Below, in pieces: positions 44,541 through 53,097 of a stretch of 64,000 bases of DNA. The notes under the pieces were generated by a model. That model made no database searches. It saw only the letters and a list, made by a program, of their open reading frames with translations, and was not told the origin of the DNA. This DNA is from Hyphomonas sp. (GTDB lineage: Bacteria; Pseudomonadota; Alphaproteobacteria; Caulobacterales; Hyphomonadaceae): contig CP051229.1 in NCBI GenBank assembly GCA_017792365.1, positions 1,984,001 through 2,048,000 on the forward strand, in the 5' to 3' direction. The translations under genes were made by a program, and so were the position numbers. Every line of letters begins with the position of its first letter. Position 1 is the first letter of the stretch.

Positions 44541-45365
44541 CTACTCCAGTTCGAGGATCCGGATATTGCGGAACTCGATCGGATGCCCCTCGCTCTGCAG
44601 CGAGATGTAGCCGCCGCTCAGGTCCACCGCCCCGCCGGCGGATGCGATCAGTGGCTTCGGATTCGCCATGCGGCCCTCGGGATCGAGTTGCACGTCCGAA
44701 TATCGGATCGTCTCCTGTCCGTTCATGCGCTGGATAACCTCGCCGGTCGGCGTCACCTCGATTTCGGCGCTCACCCACTCGCCATTTGGCGGCGCCGGGG
44801 TCTGCGAATTGATGCAGTGCTGCGTGACCAGCTCGCCGTCCATCACGACGTTCGTCCCGGGAGAACACATGTTCCCGTTCGTCCGCGGCCCTTCGCTGGC
44901 CGGCCCCAGCAATTGCGCCTCGACTGAAACGGGAAACGCGTCCTCCACCGCCATCGTCTCCGGCGCCTGCGAGAAGATCATCACGCCGCTGTTTGCATGC
45001 GCCCAGCCCGGCGTGTCCGCCAAGGGCGCATCGACGAACCGGTAGTCGAACTGCAATCGGTAGGACTGGAATGACGTCTCGTGGAACAGGTGCCCGAAAC
45101 GTTCGCCGAACTCGTCATAATCCGCATAGGACACCCGCAGCACGCCATCCTCGGCGCGGAACGTATCGCGGTAGTTCTCTCCCAGTTCGAACCCGCGGAT
45201 CTTGGGCGTCCACCCAGAGAGCGTCTCGCCATCGAACAACGACACCCATCCCGCCTCTTCCCCCGCAGGGTCCGCCTCCCGGGGGCCCGCAGCGCATCCC
45301 GCCGGCATCAAGCCTGCGCACAGACCCGCAACCGCTGCGCGAGACAGAACCTTCCTCCCAGCCAT
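44541..45365 (-). CDS. DUF1080 (3-keto-disaccharide hydrolase family) lipoprotein, first copy
   Basis: A 274-residue lipoprotein (signal with lipobox MPAGC, Cys about 24) made of one DUF1080 concanavalin-like domain, the family now named 3-keto-disaccharide hydrolase. Typical blocks are WVSLFDGETLSGWTP, LRVSYADYDEF, NSGVMIFSQ and the closing GYISLQSEGHPIEFRNIRIL. It would act in the periplasm or outer membrane on glycosides already oxidised to the 3-keto form. The start ATG 45363-45365 is chosen at the signal peptide. It is divergent from the MFS gene. Confidence 0.9.
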   Translation of the reverse strand: MAGRKVLSRAAVAGLCAGLMPAGCAAGPREADPAGEEAGWVSLFDGETLSGWTPKIRGFELGENYRDTFRAEDGVLRVSYADYDEFGERFGHLFHETSFQSYRLQFDYRFVDAPLADTPGWAHANSGVMIFSQAPETMAVEDAFPVSVEAQLLGPASEGPRTNGNMCSPGTNVVMDGELVTQHCINSQTPAPPNGEWVSAEIEVTPTGEVIQRMNGQETIRYSDVQLDPEGRMANPKPLIASAGGAVDLSGGYISLQSEGHPIEFRNIRILELE

Positions 45366-45508
45366 TGCAGCCCCTCTCTTCGGTGGACAGCGCCGGAAAA
45401 CCCGGTGCAATGTGCGCCAGAAGAAAGCGTTCGGGGTTCGCAATCAAGTACCGACGGACGGAACGGCGGCGCATAATGACCGCCGGCACGGGGAACAGGG
45501 AGAGACCC

Positions 45509-47066
45509 ATGTCAGTAGCCGCCGCGCGTCCGCGTTCCGGACTGTTCATGGCTTCCTTTACGGCAATCGTAGCCACTTCATTCTGCTTCATTCTGCGCGC
45601 GCTGGTCATCGGCGAGTGGGGAACCGAGTTCGGGCTGTCGGAAACCCAGAAGGGCGAACTCACCGGCGCAGGCCTCTGGCCCTTCGCCATCACCATCGTT
45701 CTCCTGTCGCTGCTGATCGACCGTATCGGCTTCCGCACGACCTTCTGGTTCGCCGTCGCCTGCCATGTCCTTGGCCTCGGCATCCTGCTCGGCGCACAGG
45801 GCTACTGGTCCCTCTATGCAGGCACCTTCATCATGGCGCTGGGCAATGGCGCAGTGGAGGCTGCCGCCAATCCGCTCGCCGCCACCATCTTTTCCGAGAA
45901 CAAGCCGAAATGGCTCAATAGGCTCCACGCCGCATGGCCGCTCGGGCTGATGCTGGGCGGCGTCCTCGCCATCGGCCTCGGCGAAGCCGTCGACTGGCGC
46001 GTCAAGGTCGGCCTGATGGCCGCGCCGGTTGCGCTCTACGCCTTCCTGCTCTTCGGACGCAAGTTCCCGCGCTCCGAGCGCGCCGCCGCCGGCGTACCCT
46101 ACAAGGCCATGCTCGCCGAAGCCGGCTTCGTCAGCGCTTTCATCATCATCGCCCTGATGATGCTCGAGGTCGGACGCGTCTTCGCGCTGCCGCAACTGGC
46201 GATCTGGGCGATCATCGGCATCCTGACCGCCGCCTATGCCTGGTATGCGCGATCCGCCGGTCGCCCGCTCTACATCATTTTTGTGCTGCTCATGATCCCG
46301 CTGGCGGTCACGGAGCTCTCCACCGACTCGTGGATCACGGAACTGATGGAGCCCGAAATGCGCGCTCGGCCTCCGGGCCGGATGGGTGCTGGTCTACACC
46401 TCCGCCGTGATGTTCGTGGTCCGCCTCTACGCCGGTCCGCTGCTTCACGCCGTCAAACCCCTCGGCGTTCTCGCTGTCGCCTCGGGCCTAGCAGCAGCCG
46501 GCCTCTTCTGGCTTGCTGGCGCCTCGGGTCTCGCGCTCCTTGCCGCCGCCACGCTCTACGCCGTCGGCAAGAGCTTCTTCTGGGGCACCAGCCTCGCCAT
46601 CGCCTCAGAGCAATTCCCGCGCGGCGGCGCCGTCACCCTCAACGTCATGGCCGGCGCCGGCATGCTGGCGGCGGGCATCGTCGGCACTGTCATGCTCGGC
46701 TCACTGCAGGACAGCGCCGTCAGCCGCGGCCTCGCCCAGCACGACGCCGCGAACAACACGCAGCTGGCGGAAACCTATCTCAGCGAGCGCACCGGCATGT
46801 TCGGCGACTACACCGCCCTCGACCCCAACGCTGTCGCCGCAGCGCCCCAGGAAGACCAAGCCCTCATCAGCGACATCACCACGCGCGGCAAGAAAGGCGC
46901 CCTGCGCGAAGTCGCACTCGTCCCCGTATTCATGCTGGTCTGCTATCTTGGCCTGATCCTGTGGTTCCGGTCGCGCGGCGGCTATCGTCCTGTTACCATC
47001 GACCCGGCGCCGGCGCCCGCAGGCCCGGTCCCCAGCCCGGCGCCGAGTTCGCAATCGGCCACCTGA
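45509..47066 (+). CDS. MFS transporter, interrupted by a 2-nt deletion
   Basis: A 12-helix major facilitator permease, repaired length 519 aa. The N-terminal half (MSVAAARPRSG, ALVIGEWGTEFGLSETQKGE, then FIMALGNGAVEAAANPLAAT) runs to MEPEMRA. Near 46361-46366 two bases are lost from a GCGC repeat. The second half resumes in another frame as LGLRAGWVLVYTSAVMF and ends SPAPSSQSAT. The C-terminal tail is Pro/Ala-rich. It heads a plus-strand operon of sugar-modifying enzymes, so import of an oxidised sugar or its products is plausible. The lesion is probably a sequencing error. Confidence 0.83.
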
Positions 47067-47093
47067 CACGCGCCGCTCAGGCAGGAGCAAACG

Positions 47094-48095
47094 ATGACCA
47101 TCCTCACCCGCCGCCGCATGATGCAGGGACTTGGCGCATCCGGCGCAGCCCTCTCAATGTCTGCGGCCTGTCAGACAACGCCGAACCAGACGACGCCCAT
47201 GCAGTCGACGCCAATGCAGTCGCAGACCTTCTTCCAGAAACGCAACCTGCCAATCGGCATCCAGCTCTACACGCTGGCCGACATGCTGCGCGAAAATCCG
47301 GAAGCCGCGGTCAGCGGCGTCGCCGAGATCGGCTACGAGACCGTCGAAATTCCCTCCTACCTCGGGAAGACACCGACAGACCTCCGCGCGCTGTTCGACG
47401 CCAATGGCCTGCGCTGCACAGCGGCCCACGTCGGCATGCGCCCCGGCACGGCCGAGGAGCCCGGCCTGTTTGGCGACATCGACAAGTTGTCCGCCGACAT
47501 GCACTTGCTTGGCGTCACCAATGTCTATGCGCCATCCATGATGATCCCCGCCGGCATCGGGATCAGCCCGCGCGAGGGCGAGGGCTACGCCTTCATCTCC
47601 CGCGTCGCGCAGGCCATGGGCGAAGAACACTGGAAACGCATGGCTGGCCAGCTTAACGACATCGGCCGCAAGCTCGCCGCCAACGACATCGCCTTCGGCT
47701 ACCACAACCACAACTACGAATTCGCACCCGTAGGGGATGGCACCGGCTTCGACATGCTGATCGCCGAGACCGACCCCGAACTCGTCTCTTTCGAGCTGGA
47801 CGTCGGCTGGGCGGCTGCCGCCGGCTACGATCCAGCCACGCTGTTCACGCGCGACCGCGGACGCTATTCGGCGATCCACATGAAGGACATCCAGCCCTCC
47901 ACCGAACCCAACCTTGCGCTGAAAATGAACCCGACCGAAGTCGGCTCCGGCGCACTTGAATGGGAAACGCTGCTGCCGGCCGCCTACGACGCGGGCGTCA
48001 GGCACTTCTTCCTTGAACAGGAACCGCCCTTCACGATGCCGCGCATAGAAGCCGCGCGCACCGGCTACAACTTCCTGAAGACGCTTGAGGCCTGA
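47094..48095 (+). CDS. Exported sugar phosphate isomerase/epimerase-type TIM barrel
   Basis: A 333-residue xylose-isomerase-like (AP endonuclease 2) barrel with a Tat-like start (TRRRMMQGLG) and lipobox (MSAAC, Cys 26). The linker holds a short repeat of TTPNQ/STPMQ units before the fold. Barrel motifs include GIQLYTL, GYETVEIPSYLG, GYHNHNYEF, VSFELDVGWA and IHMKDI, giving His, Glu and Asp candidates for the divalent metal site. Related proteins in 3-keto-sugar loci are lyases or epimerases. Substrate here is inferred from context. It is 27 bp after the MFS gene. Confidence 0.85.
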   Translation: MTILTRRRMMQGLGASGAALSMSAACQTTPNQTTPMQSTPMQSQTFFQKRNLPIGIQLYTLADMLRENPEAAVSGVAEIGYETVEIPSYLGKTPTDLRALFDANGLRCTAAHVGMRPGTAEEPGLFGDIDKLSADMHLLGVTNVYAPSMMIPAGIGISPREGEGYAFISRVAQAMGEEHWKRMAGQLNDIGRKLAANDIAFGYHNHNYEFAPVGDGTGFDMLIAETDPELVSFELDVGWAAAAGYDPATLFTRDRGRYSAIHMKDIQPSTEPNLALKMNPTEVGSGALEWETLLPAAYDAGVRHFFLEQEPPFTMPRIEAARTGYNFLKTLEA

Positions 48096-48102
48096 GGAAG
48101 GC

Positions 48103-49161
48103 ATGAAGACGATCAAGGGTCCCGCAATCTTCCTCGCCCAGTTCGCCGGGCCGGAAGCGCCGTTCAACTCCCTGCCCGCCATCGCGCGCTGGGCCCGGGA
48201 GAAGGGCTTCATCGGCGTCCAGATGCCGACGACCGACAATCGGCTCTTCGATCTGGAGAAAGCGGCCGAAAGCGACGCCTATTGCGACGAGATCAAGGGC
48301 GTCCTCGCCGGCGCCGGGATCGAGCTCACCGAGCTGTCGACACATCTCCAGGGCCAGCTGGTCGCCGTCCACCCCGCCTACGATTCCATGTTCGATGGCT
48401 TCGCCCCCGAGGCTGTCCGCAACAACCCGAAGGCGCGCCAGGAATGGGCGGTCAACCAGCTGCATCTCGCGGCAAAGGCTTCTCGACGGCTCGGCCTCAC
48501 CGCCAGCGTCACCTTCTCCGGTGCGCTCGCATGGCCCTACCTCTACCCGTGGCCGCAGAGGCCAGCAGGTCTCATCGAAGATGCGTTCGACGAACTCGCA
48601 CGCCGCTGGAAACCGATCCTTGACGCCTACGATGAAGCGGGCTGCGACCTCTGCTATGAAATCCATCCCGGCGAGGACCTGTTCGACGGAACCACCTACG
48701 AAATGTTCCTCGACCGCGTCGGCGGCCACGACCGCGCCTGCATCCTGTTCGACCCCAGCCACTTCGTGCTGCAGCAGCTCGACTACCTTGAGTACATCGA
48801 CCTCTACCACGACCGCATAAAGATGTTTCACGTCAAGGACGCCGAGTTCAATCCGACCGGCCGGCAGGGCGTCTACTCCGGCTACGCCCCATGGCTGGAA
48901 CGCGCGGGCCGCTTCCGCTCGGTCGGCGACGGACAGGTCGATTTCAAATCGATTTTCGCCAAGCTATCCGGTTACGATTTCGACGGCTGGGCGGTACTCG
49001 AATGGGAGTGCTGCCTCAAGCATCCCGAAGACGGCGCGCGCGAGGGCGCAGACTTCATCCGCGATCACATCATCCGCGTCACCGACCGCGCCTTCGACGA
49101 TTTCGCGGCCAGCGGCGTCGACAAGGCGGCCAACCGCAAGCTCTTGGGCCTCGACAGATGA
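48103..49161 (+). CDS. Cytosolic sugar phosphate isomerase/epimerase-type TIM barrel
   Basis: A 352-residue AP-endonuclease-2/xylose-isomerase-like barrel without a signal peptide. Metal-site segments are visible: CYEIHPGEDL, CILFDPSHFVLQ, MFHVKDAEF and WAVLEWECC. Enzymes of this type next to Gfo/Idh/MocA oxidoreductases commonly isomerise or epimerise keto-sugars. The ATG 48103 has GAGGAAGG upstream. It overlaps the next gene by ATGA and follows the exported barrel by 7 bp. Confidence 0.88.
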   Translation: MKTIKGPAIFLAQFAGPEAPFNSLPAIARWAREKGFIGVQMPTTDNRLFDLEKAAESDAYCDEIKGVLAGAGIELTELSTHLQGQLVAVHPAYDSMFDGFAPEAVRNNPKARQEWAVNQLHLAAKASRRLGLTASVTFSGALAWPYLYPWPQRPAGLIEDAFDELARRWKPILDAYDEAGCDLCYEIHPGEDLFDGTTYEMFLDRVGGHDRACILFDPSHFVLQQLDYLEYIDLYHDRIKMFHVKDAEFNPTGRQGVYSGYAPWLERAGRFRSVGDGQVDFKSIFAKLSGYDFDGWAVLEWECCLKHPEDGAREGADFIRDHIIRVTDRAFDDFAASGVDKAANRKLLGLDR

Positions 49162-50297
49162 GGCGTCTGCGCCTCGGCATGGTTGGCGGCGGCGAGGGCG
49201 CCTTCATCGGCGGCGTCCACCGCATGGCCGCACGACTGGATGGCCACTGGGACCTCGTCGCCGGCAGCTTCCAGTCGGACCCGGACAAGTCGCGCGACTT
49301 CGGCGTCTCGCTCGGCCTTGCGGCGGACCGCGCCTATCCGGACTATCAATCAATGGCGCAGGGCGAAGCTAGGCGTGACGACCGCATCGACGCAGTCGCT
49401 ATCGTCACCCCCAACGCCACCCACCATTCCATCGCCCGGGCGTTTCTCGATGCCGGCATCCCCGTCATCTGCGACAAGCCCATGACGACCAGCCGCGCCG
49501 ACGCCGATGATCTGGCTAGGCTCGTCAAGAAGACCGGGCTCCCCTTCGTTCTCACCCACAACTATTCCGGCTACCCGATGGCGCGGCAGGCCCGCGCGAT
49601 GATCGAGGCCGGCGAGCTCGGCGCCATCCGCGTCATCCAGGCGGAATACGCGCAGGACTGGCTCGCCACTGACCAGGCCGGAAACAAGCAGGCCGACTGG
49701 CGCGGCGATCCCTCACGCGCCGGTCCGGCCGGCGCACTCGGCGACATCGCCACCCACGCCTTCCAGCTACTCGAATTCGTATCCGGCCTGCAGGCGGAAG
49801 CCATCAGCGCCGACCTGACAACCTTCATCCCCGGCCGCAAGGTCGACGACAACGTCAGCGTTCTGCTCCGCTGCGCCGGCGGCGCGAAAGGCATGCTGTG
49901 GGCCAGCCAGGTCGCGACCGGCGCGGTCAATGGCCTGCGCCTGCGCATCTACGGCGACAAGGGCGGCCTCGAATGGGCGCAGGAGACGCCCGAAACCCTG
50001 CTGTTCACGCCGCTGGGCCAGCGCCAGCAGGTCATCCGTCGCGGCGGCGCGGGCGTTGCGGATGCCGCCGCGCACGCCACCCGCATCCCGGGCGGACATC
50101 CCGAAGGCTACCTCGAAGGCTTCGCCCAGATCTATTCCGACGCCGCCGAACTCATCCGCGCCCACCACGAAGACCGTGCGCCACATGGCTTCGCCTCGCT
50201 CGCGCCCGGCGTCGCCGACGGCGTGCGCGGCCTCGCCTTCATCGAAGCCGCCATTGCGTCCAGCGCCAGCCACGGCGCATGGACGCCCATCAACTGA
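49158..50297 (+). CDS. Gfo/Idh/MocA-family NAD(P)-dependent oxidoreductase
   Basis: A 379-residue two-domain oxidoreductase. The Rossmann motif appears as LGMVGGGEGAFIGGVHR, the family lysine in VICDKPMTTS (EKP-type), and the substrate-domain His in GDIATHAFQL. It would oxidise or reduce a keto-sugar using NAD(P). Its ATG overlaps the stop of the barrel gene (ATGA), so the two steps are probably consecutive. Homologues have been linked to 3-keto-glucose metabolism in other bacteria, consistent with the DUF1080 and GMC neighbours. Confidence 0.9.
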   Translation: MRRLRLGMVGGGEGAFIGGVHRMAARLDGHWDLVAGSFQSDPDKSRDFGVSLGLAADRAYPDYQSMAQGEARRDDRIDAVAIVTPNATHHSIARAFLDAGIPVICDKPMTTSRADADDLARLVKKTGLPFVLTHNYSGYPMARQARAMIEAGELGAIRVIQAEYAQDWLATDQAGNKQADWRGDPSRAGPAGALGDIATHAFQLLEFVSGLQAEAISADLTTFIPGRKVDDNVSVLLRCAGGAKGMLWASQVATGAVNGLRLRIYGDKGGLEWAQETPETLLFTPLGQRQQVIRRGGAGVADAAAHATRIPGGHPEGYLEGFAQIYSDAAELIRAHHEDRAPHGFASLAPGVADGVRGLAFIEAAIASSASHGAWTPIN

Positions 50298-50308
50298 GGA
50301 AGAGACCA

Positions 50309-51043
50309 ATGCGCACAATCGCAAGTCTTGCCGCCGCCGCCCTGCTCACTGCCGCCTGCAGCGGCGATCCGCCGGAACCTGCGGAGACCGCTGCCGCGCC
50401 AGCCGCAGAGGAGCAGGCCGCCATGGACGAGGTCGAAGAGAGTGAATGGCGGAGCCTCTTCAACGGCGAAGACCTCTCCGGCTGGCGCGGCTACAAGAAG
50501 GATGCGCCCGGTGACGGCTGGGCCGTCGAAGATGGAACGCTCACCCTCACCGAAGGCGGCGCCGGCGACATCATGACGGAAGAAGTGTTCGGCCCCTTCG
50601 AGCTCTCGCTCGAATGGAAGATTTCCGAAAACGGCAATAGCGGCATCATCTATCTCATCCAGGAAGACGACGCCGCGCCCAACACCTACAACACCGGCCC
50701 GGAAATGCAGGTGCTGGATGACGACGGCCACCCCGATGGCCAGATCCCGTCCCACCGCGCCGGCGCGCTCTACGACATCGAAGTCCCGCCAGACGGCGCT
50801 ACGCGACCTGTCGGCGAATGGAACGAGGCCGTCGTCCGTTTCACCGGATCGGAGATCGAGCACTGGCTCAACGGCGTCATCGTCTCTCAGTCGAGTTACG
50901 GAGACGACGAATGGCGCGCCAAGGTCGCCGGCTCGAAATTCGTATCCATGCCCCTGTTCGGCACTTTCTCCACCGGCCACATCGCCCTGCAGGACCACGG
51001 CGACCGTGTCTGGTACCGCAACATCCGGATCAGGCCGCTCTAG
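50309..51043 (+). CDS. DUF1080 (3-keto-disaccharide hydrolase family) lipoprotein, second copy
   Basis: A 244-residue lipoprotein (lipobox LTAAC, Cys 17) with an acidic Ala/Glu-rich linker, then a DUF1080 domain. Family blocks: WRSLFNGEDLSGWRGY, FELSLEWKISENGNSGIIYL, AGALYDIEVPP, WNEAVVRFTGSEIEHWLNG and GHIALQDHGDRVWYRNIRI. It differs clearly from the first copy, suggesting different linkage or sugar specificity. It follows the Gfo/Idh/MocA gene by 11 bp and its stop abuts the sulfatase ATG. Confidence 0.9.
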   Translation: MRTIASLAAAALLTAACSGDPPEPAETAAAPAAEEQAAMDEVEESEWRSLFNGEDLSGWRGYKKDAPGDGWAVEDGTLTLTEGGAGDIMTEEVFGPFELSLEWKISENGNSGIIYLIQEDDAAPNTYNTGPEMQVLDDDGHPDGQIPSHRAGALYDIEVPPDGATRPVGEWNEAVVRFTGSEIEHWLNGVIVSQSSYGDDEWRAKVAGSKFVSMPLFGTFSTGHIALQDHGDRVWYRNIRIRPL

Positions 51044-52387
51044 ATGTCACACGACCTCCGCCTCGATCGCCGACACCTCATCCGCGGCGCACTGGCCACG
51101 ACCGCTCTGGCGGGATGCGCCACAACCGCCGCCGCCCAGTCGCGCCGCAAGCCGAACTTCGTCGTCATCCTCGCTGACGACCTCGGCTACGGCGATGTCG
51201 GGGCCTATGGCGCCAGCATGATCCGTACGCCCTCGATCGACAGGATGGCCCGCGAAGGCGCGCAGCTCAGCTCGTTCTATGCCTCCGCCAACATCTGCAC
51301 GCCGTCACGCGCCGGCCTCCTCACCGGCCGCTACCCGATACGCACAGGTCTCGCCCATTCCGTGATCTTCCCGAATGACCAGCACGGCCTGCCGCCATCC
51401 GAGATCACCATCGCCGAAGCGCTCAAGCCCGATTACGCAACCGCCCTCGTCGGCAAGTGGCACTTGGGGCATGTCGCGCCGCACTGGCCGCCGACCCAGC
51501 ACGGCTTCGACCTCTTCTTCGGCCTGCCCTACAGCCACGACATGACGCCGCTCAACCTCTACACCAGTGGCCCCGGCGTCGAACTCACCCAGGAAGACGT
51601 TGACTTCCACCGCCTGACCGAACGCTTCTTCGATCGCAGCCTCACCTTCATCGAAGACAATCGCGAACGTCCATTCTTTCTCCTGATGGCGTTGACCGCC
51701 CCCCACGTTCCGCTCGACCCCAATCCCGACCACTCGATGGATTCGCCAGCCGGCGATTACGGCGACGTCGTCGAGGAGATCGATACCGGCGTCGGCCGCT
51801 TGCTTCGCCACATCGAAAGCCTCGGGCTCGACAACGACACGATGGTCATCGTCACCTCCGACAACGGCCCATGGTTCGTCGGCTCCAGCGGAGCGCTGCG
51901 CGACCGCAAGGGCGGCGCAGGCTGGGAGGGCGGCTATCGCGTCCCGTTCGTCGCGCGCTGCCCCGGCATCATTCCCGCCGGGATCAGGTCCGATGAGATC
52001 GCCATGAACATCGATCTCCTCCCAACCCTGTGCACGCTGGCGGGCGCACCCATTCCGGCAGTCGAACTGGACGGGCAGAACGTCGGCGGTCTCCTGACGA
52101 CCAACAGGCAGACCTCACCCCATTCCGAACTCATCCTGTTCAACAACGAGCTTGTGTCCGGCATCCGCACCAAACGCTGGAAATACGTCTCGCGCTCCTA
52201 CTATCGGACGATCGACGTTCCGCTCGAACGCGTCGGCGGCTGGCAGCTGATCGATCTGGAGGTCGACCCCTCGGAAAACTACGATGTCTCCGCGCGATAC
52301 CCGGAGGTCGTCGCCGACATGCGGGCAAGGCTGGAACGCGCCCAGGCGACGTTCGAGCCGCTGGGCGTCTTCGAACCGCCAGCCTAG
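51044..52387 (+). CDS. Exported sulfatase (S1 family, formylglycine type)
   Basis: A 447-residue sulfatase. Signal: RRHLIRGALATTALAGC, Tat-like with a lipobox Cys at 25. The metal-binding DD motif is in ILADDLGYGD. The formylglycine signature CTPSR has Cys 85, followed by AGLLTGRYPIRTG. Later blocks are GKWHLGH and VTSDNGPW. It removes sulfate esters, probably from sulfated saccharides. The start ATG immediately follows the DUF1080 stop (TAGATG). It is convergent with the subunit-3 gene, sharing CTAG. No formylglycine-generating enzyme is seen in the window. Confidence 0.92.
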   Translation: MSHDLRLDRRHLIRGALATTALAGCATTAAAQSRRKPNFVVILADDLGYGDVGAYGASMIRTPSIDRMAREGAQLSSFYASANICTPSRAGLLTGRYPIRTGLAHSVIFPNDQHGLPPSEITIAEALKPDYATALVGKWHLGHVAPHWPPTQHGFDLFFGLPYSHDMTPLNLYTSGPGVELTQEDVDFHRLTERFFDRSLTFIEDNRERPFFLLMALTAPHVPLDPNPDHSMDSPAGDYGDVVEEIDTGVGRLLRHIESLGLDNDTMVIVTSDNGPWFVGSSGALRDRKGGAGWEGGYRVPFVARCPGIIPAGIRSDEIAMNIDLLPTLCTLAGAPIPAVELDGQNVGGLLTTNRQTSPHSELILFNNELVSGIRTKRWKYVSRSYYRTIDVPLERVGGWQLIDLEVDPSENYDVSARYPEVVADMRARLERAQATFEPLGVFEPPA

Positions 52388-53088
52388 GTCGGCATCTCAA
52401 GACCCATCGAGTTGAGAACGCCCTCAAGATGCGCCAGCGCCTCAGGCGTCGGCCCGGGATAATCTCCGGTGCCCGGCGTGTTGCCGAGATAGCCGAGATA
52501 CTTCCACCCATCGTCGGACGTGAAATAGGCGCCCATCGTCAGCGAACGCACCCGCGCGAAGAACTCGGCCGCCTGCTCCGCGCCCGGCTTCACCCGGTCG
52601 CGCCACGCAATGTCGTCGAGGATTGCTCTCTGCGCCGCGTCGCCCGCGCTCGCGAACACCGCGCCATTGTTTCGCGACATGCTCTCTGAATCGAGCCACG
52701 CCAACCCGGGCACAATCAGCGCCCGATCCTGTTGCTGCGCCGGATAGGGCGCGCTCACCCACTCATCGAGAAACGCGGGAACGCCCACCTCCGAGGCGGC
52801 CAGCGCGTTGTCATCCGCCGGAAGGATCAGATCCACCATGGCCGTCAGCGCTGCAAGCTCCGCGCGTGTCAGCGTCAGCGGCCACGGAACACTCGGCTCA
52901 AGCAGGTCCGGATCGCCGCCATATCCCGGTCCCGTCAGCGGCTCCGGCGGCGTCCATGTGAACCCGCCCGGCGACTCCCCGCACGCGGCAAGCGGCGCCG
53001 CCGCCATCGCCGCCGCAAACCAGCGCAACGTCGTGCGCCGGTCGACCACCGGCCCGGCGCCCTTCGTATCGATCAGCGTATGTCTCAT
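52384..53088 (-). CDS. Gluconate 2-dehydrogenase subunit 3 family protein (second copy)
   Basis: A 234-residue GMC partner subunit. It has twin arginines (VDRRTTLRWFAAAM) and a lipobox (PLAAC, Cys 36), then the family core TRAELAALTAMVDLILPADD and the terminal MGAYFTSDDGWKYLGYLG. It follows the second GMC gene by 9 bp. It presumably escorts that enzyme through Tat. It shares the overall plan, but little sequence, with the copy at 43.9 kb. Confidence 0.9.
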   Translation of the reverse strand: MRHTLIDTKGAGPVVDRRTTLRWFAAAMAAAPLAACGESPGGFTWTPPEPLTGPGYGGDPDLLEPSVPWPLTLTRAELAALTAMVDLILPADDNALAASEVGVPAFLDEWVSAPYPAQQQDRALIVPGLAWLDSESMSRNNGAVFASAGDAAQRAILDDIAWRDRVKPGAEQAAEFFARVRSLTMGAYFTSDDGWKYLGYLGNTPGTGDYPGPTPEALAHLEGVLNSMGLEMPT

Positions 53089-53097
53089 CCTCGCCCC

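Noticed and set aside
44993-45508. Long open frame continuing upstream of the MFS start
   Set aside because: The translation is Arg/Pro/Thr-rich low-complexity sequence antisense to the DUF1080 gene. The MFS protein clearly starts at MSVAAARP, with a ribosome-site-like AGGGAGAG upstream.
47190-47226. Short TTPNQ/STPMQ repeat as a possible repeat array
   Set aside because: It is a brief low-complexity linker after the lipobox of an exported barrel protein, not a CRISPR or satellite array.
47067-47656. Continuation of the MFS frame past the deletion as a very long protein
   Set aside because: After 46366 this frame is a shadow of the true second half and of the next gene; it is Arg/His/Pro-rich with no family content.
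48891-49157. Upstream extension of the Gfo/Idh/MocA frame
   Set aside because: It lies out of frame within the barrel gene. The Rossmann fold begins right at the ATG overlapping that gene's stop.
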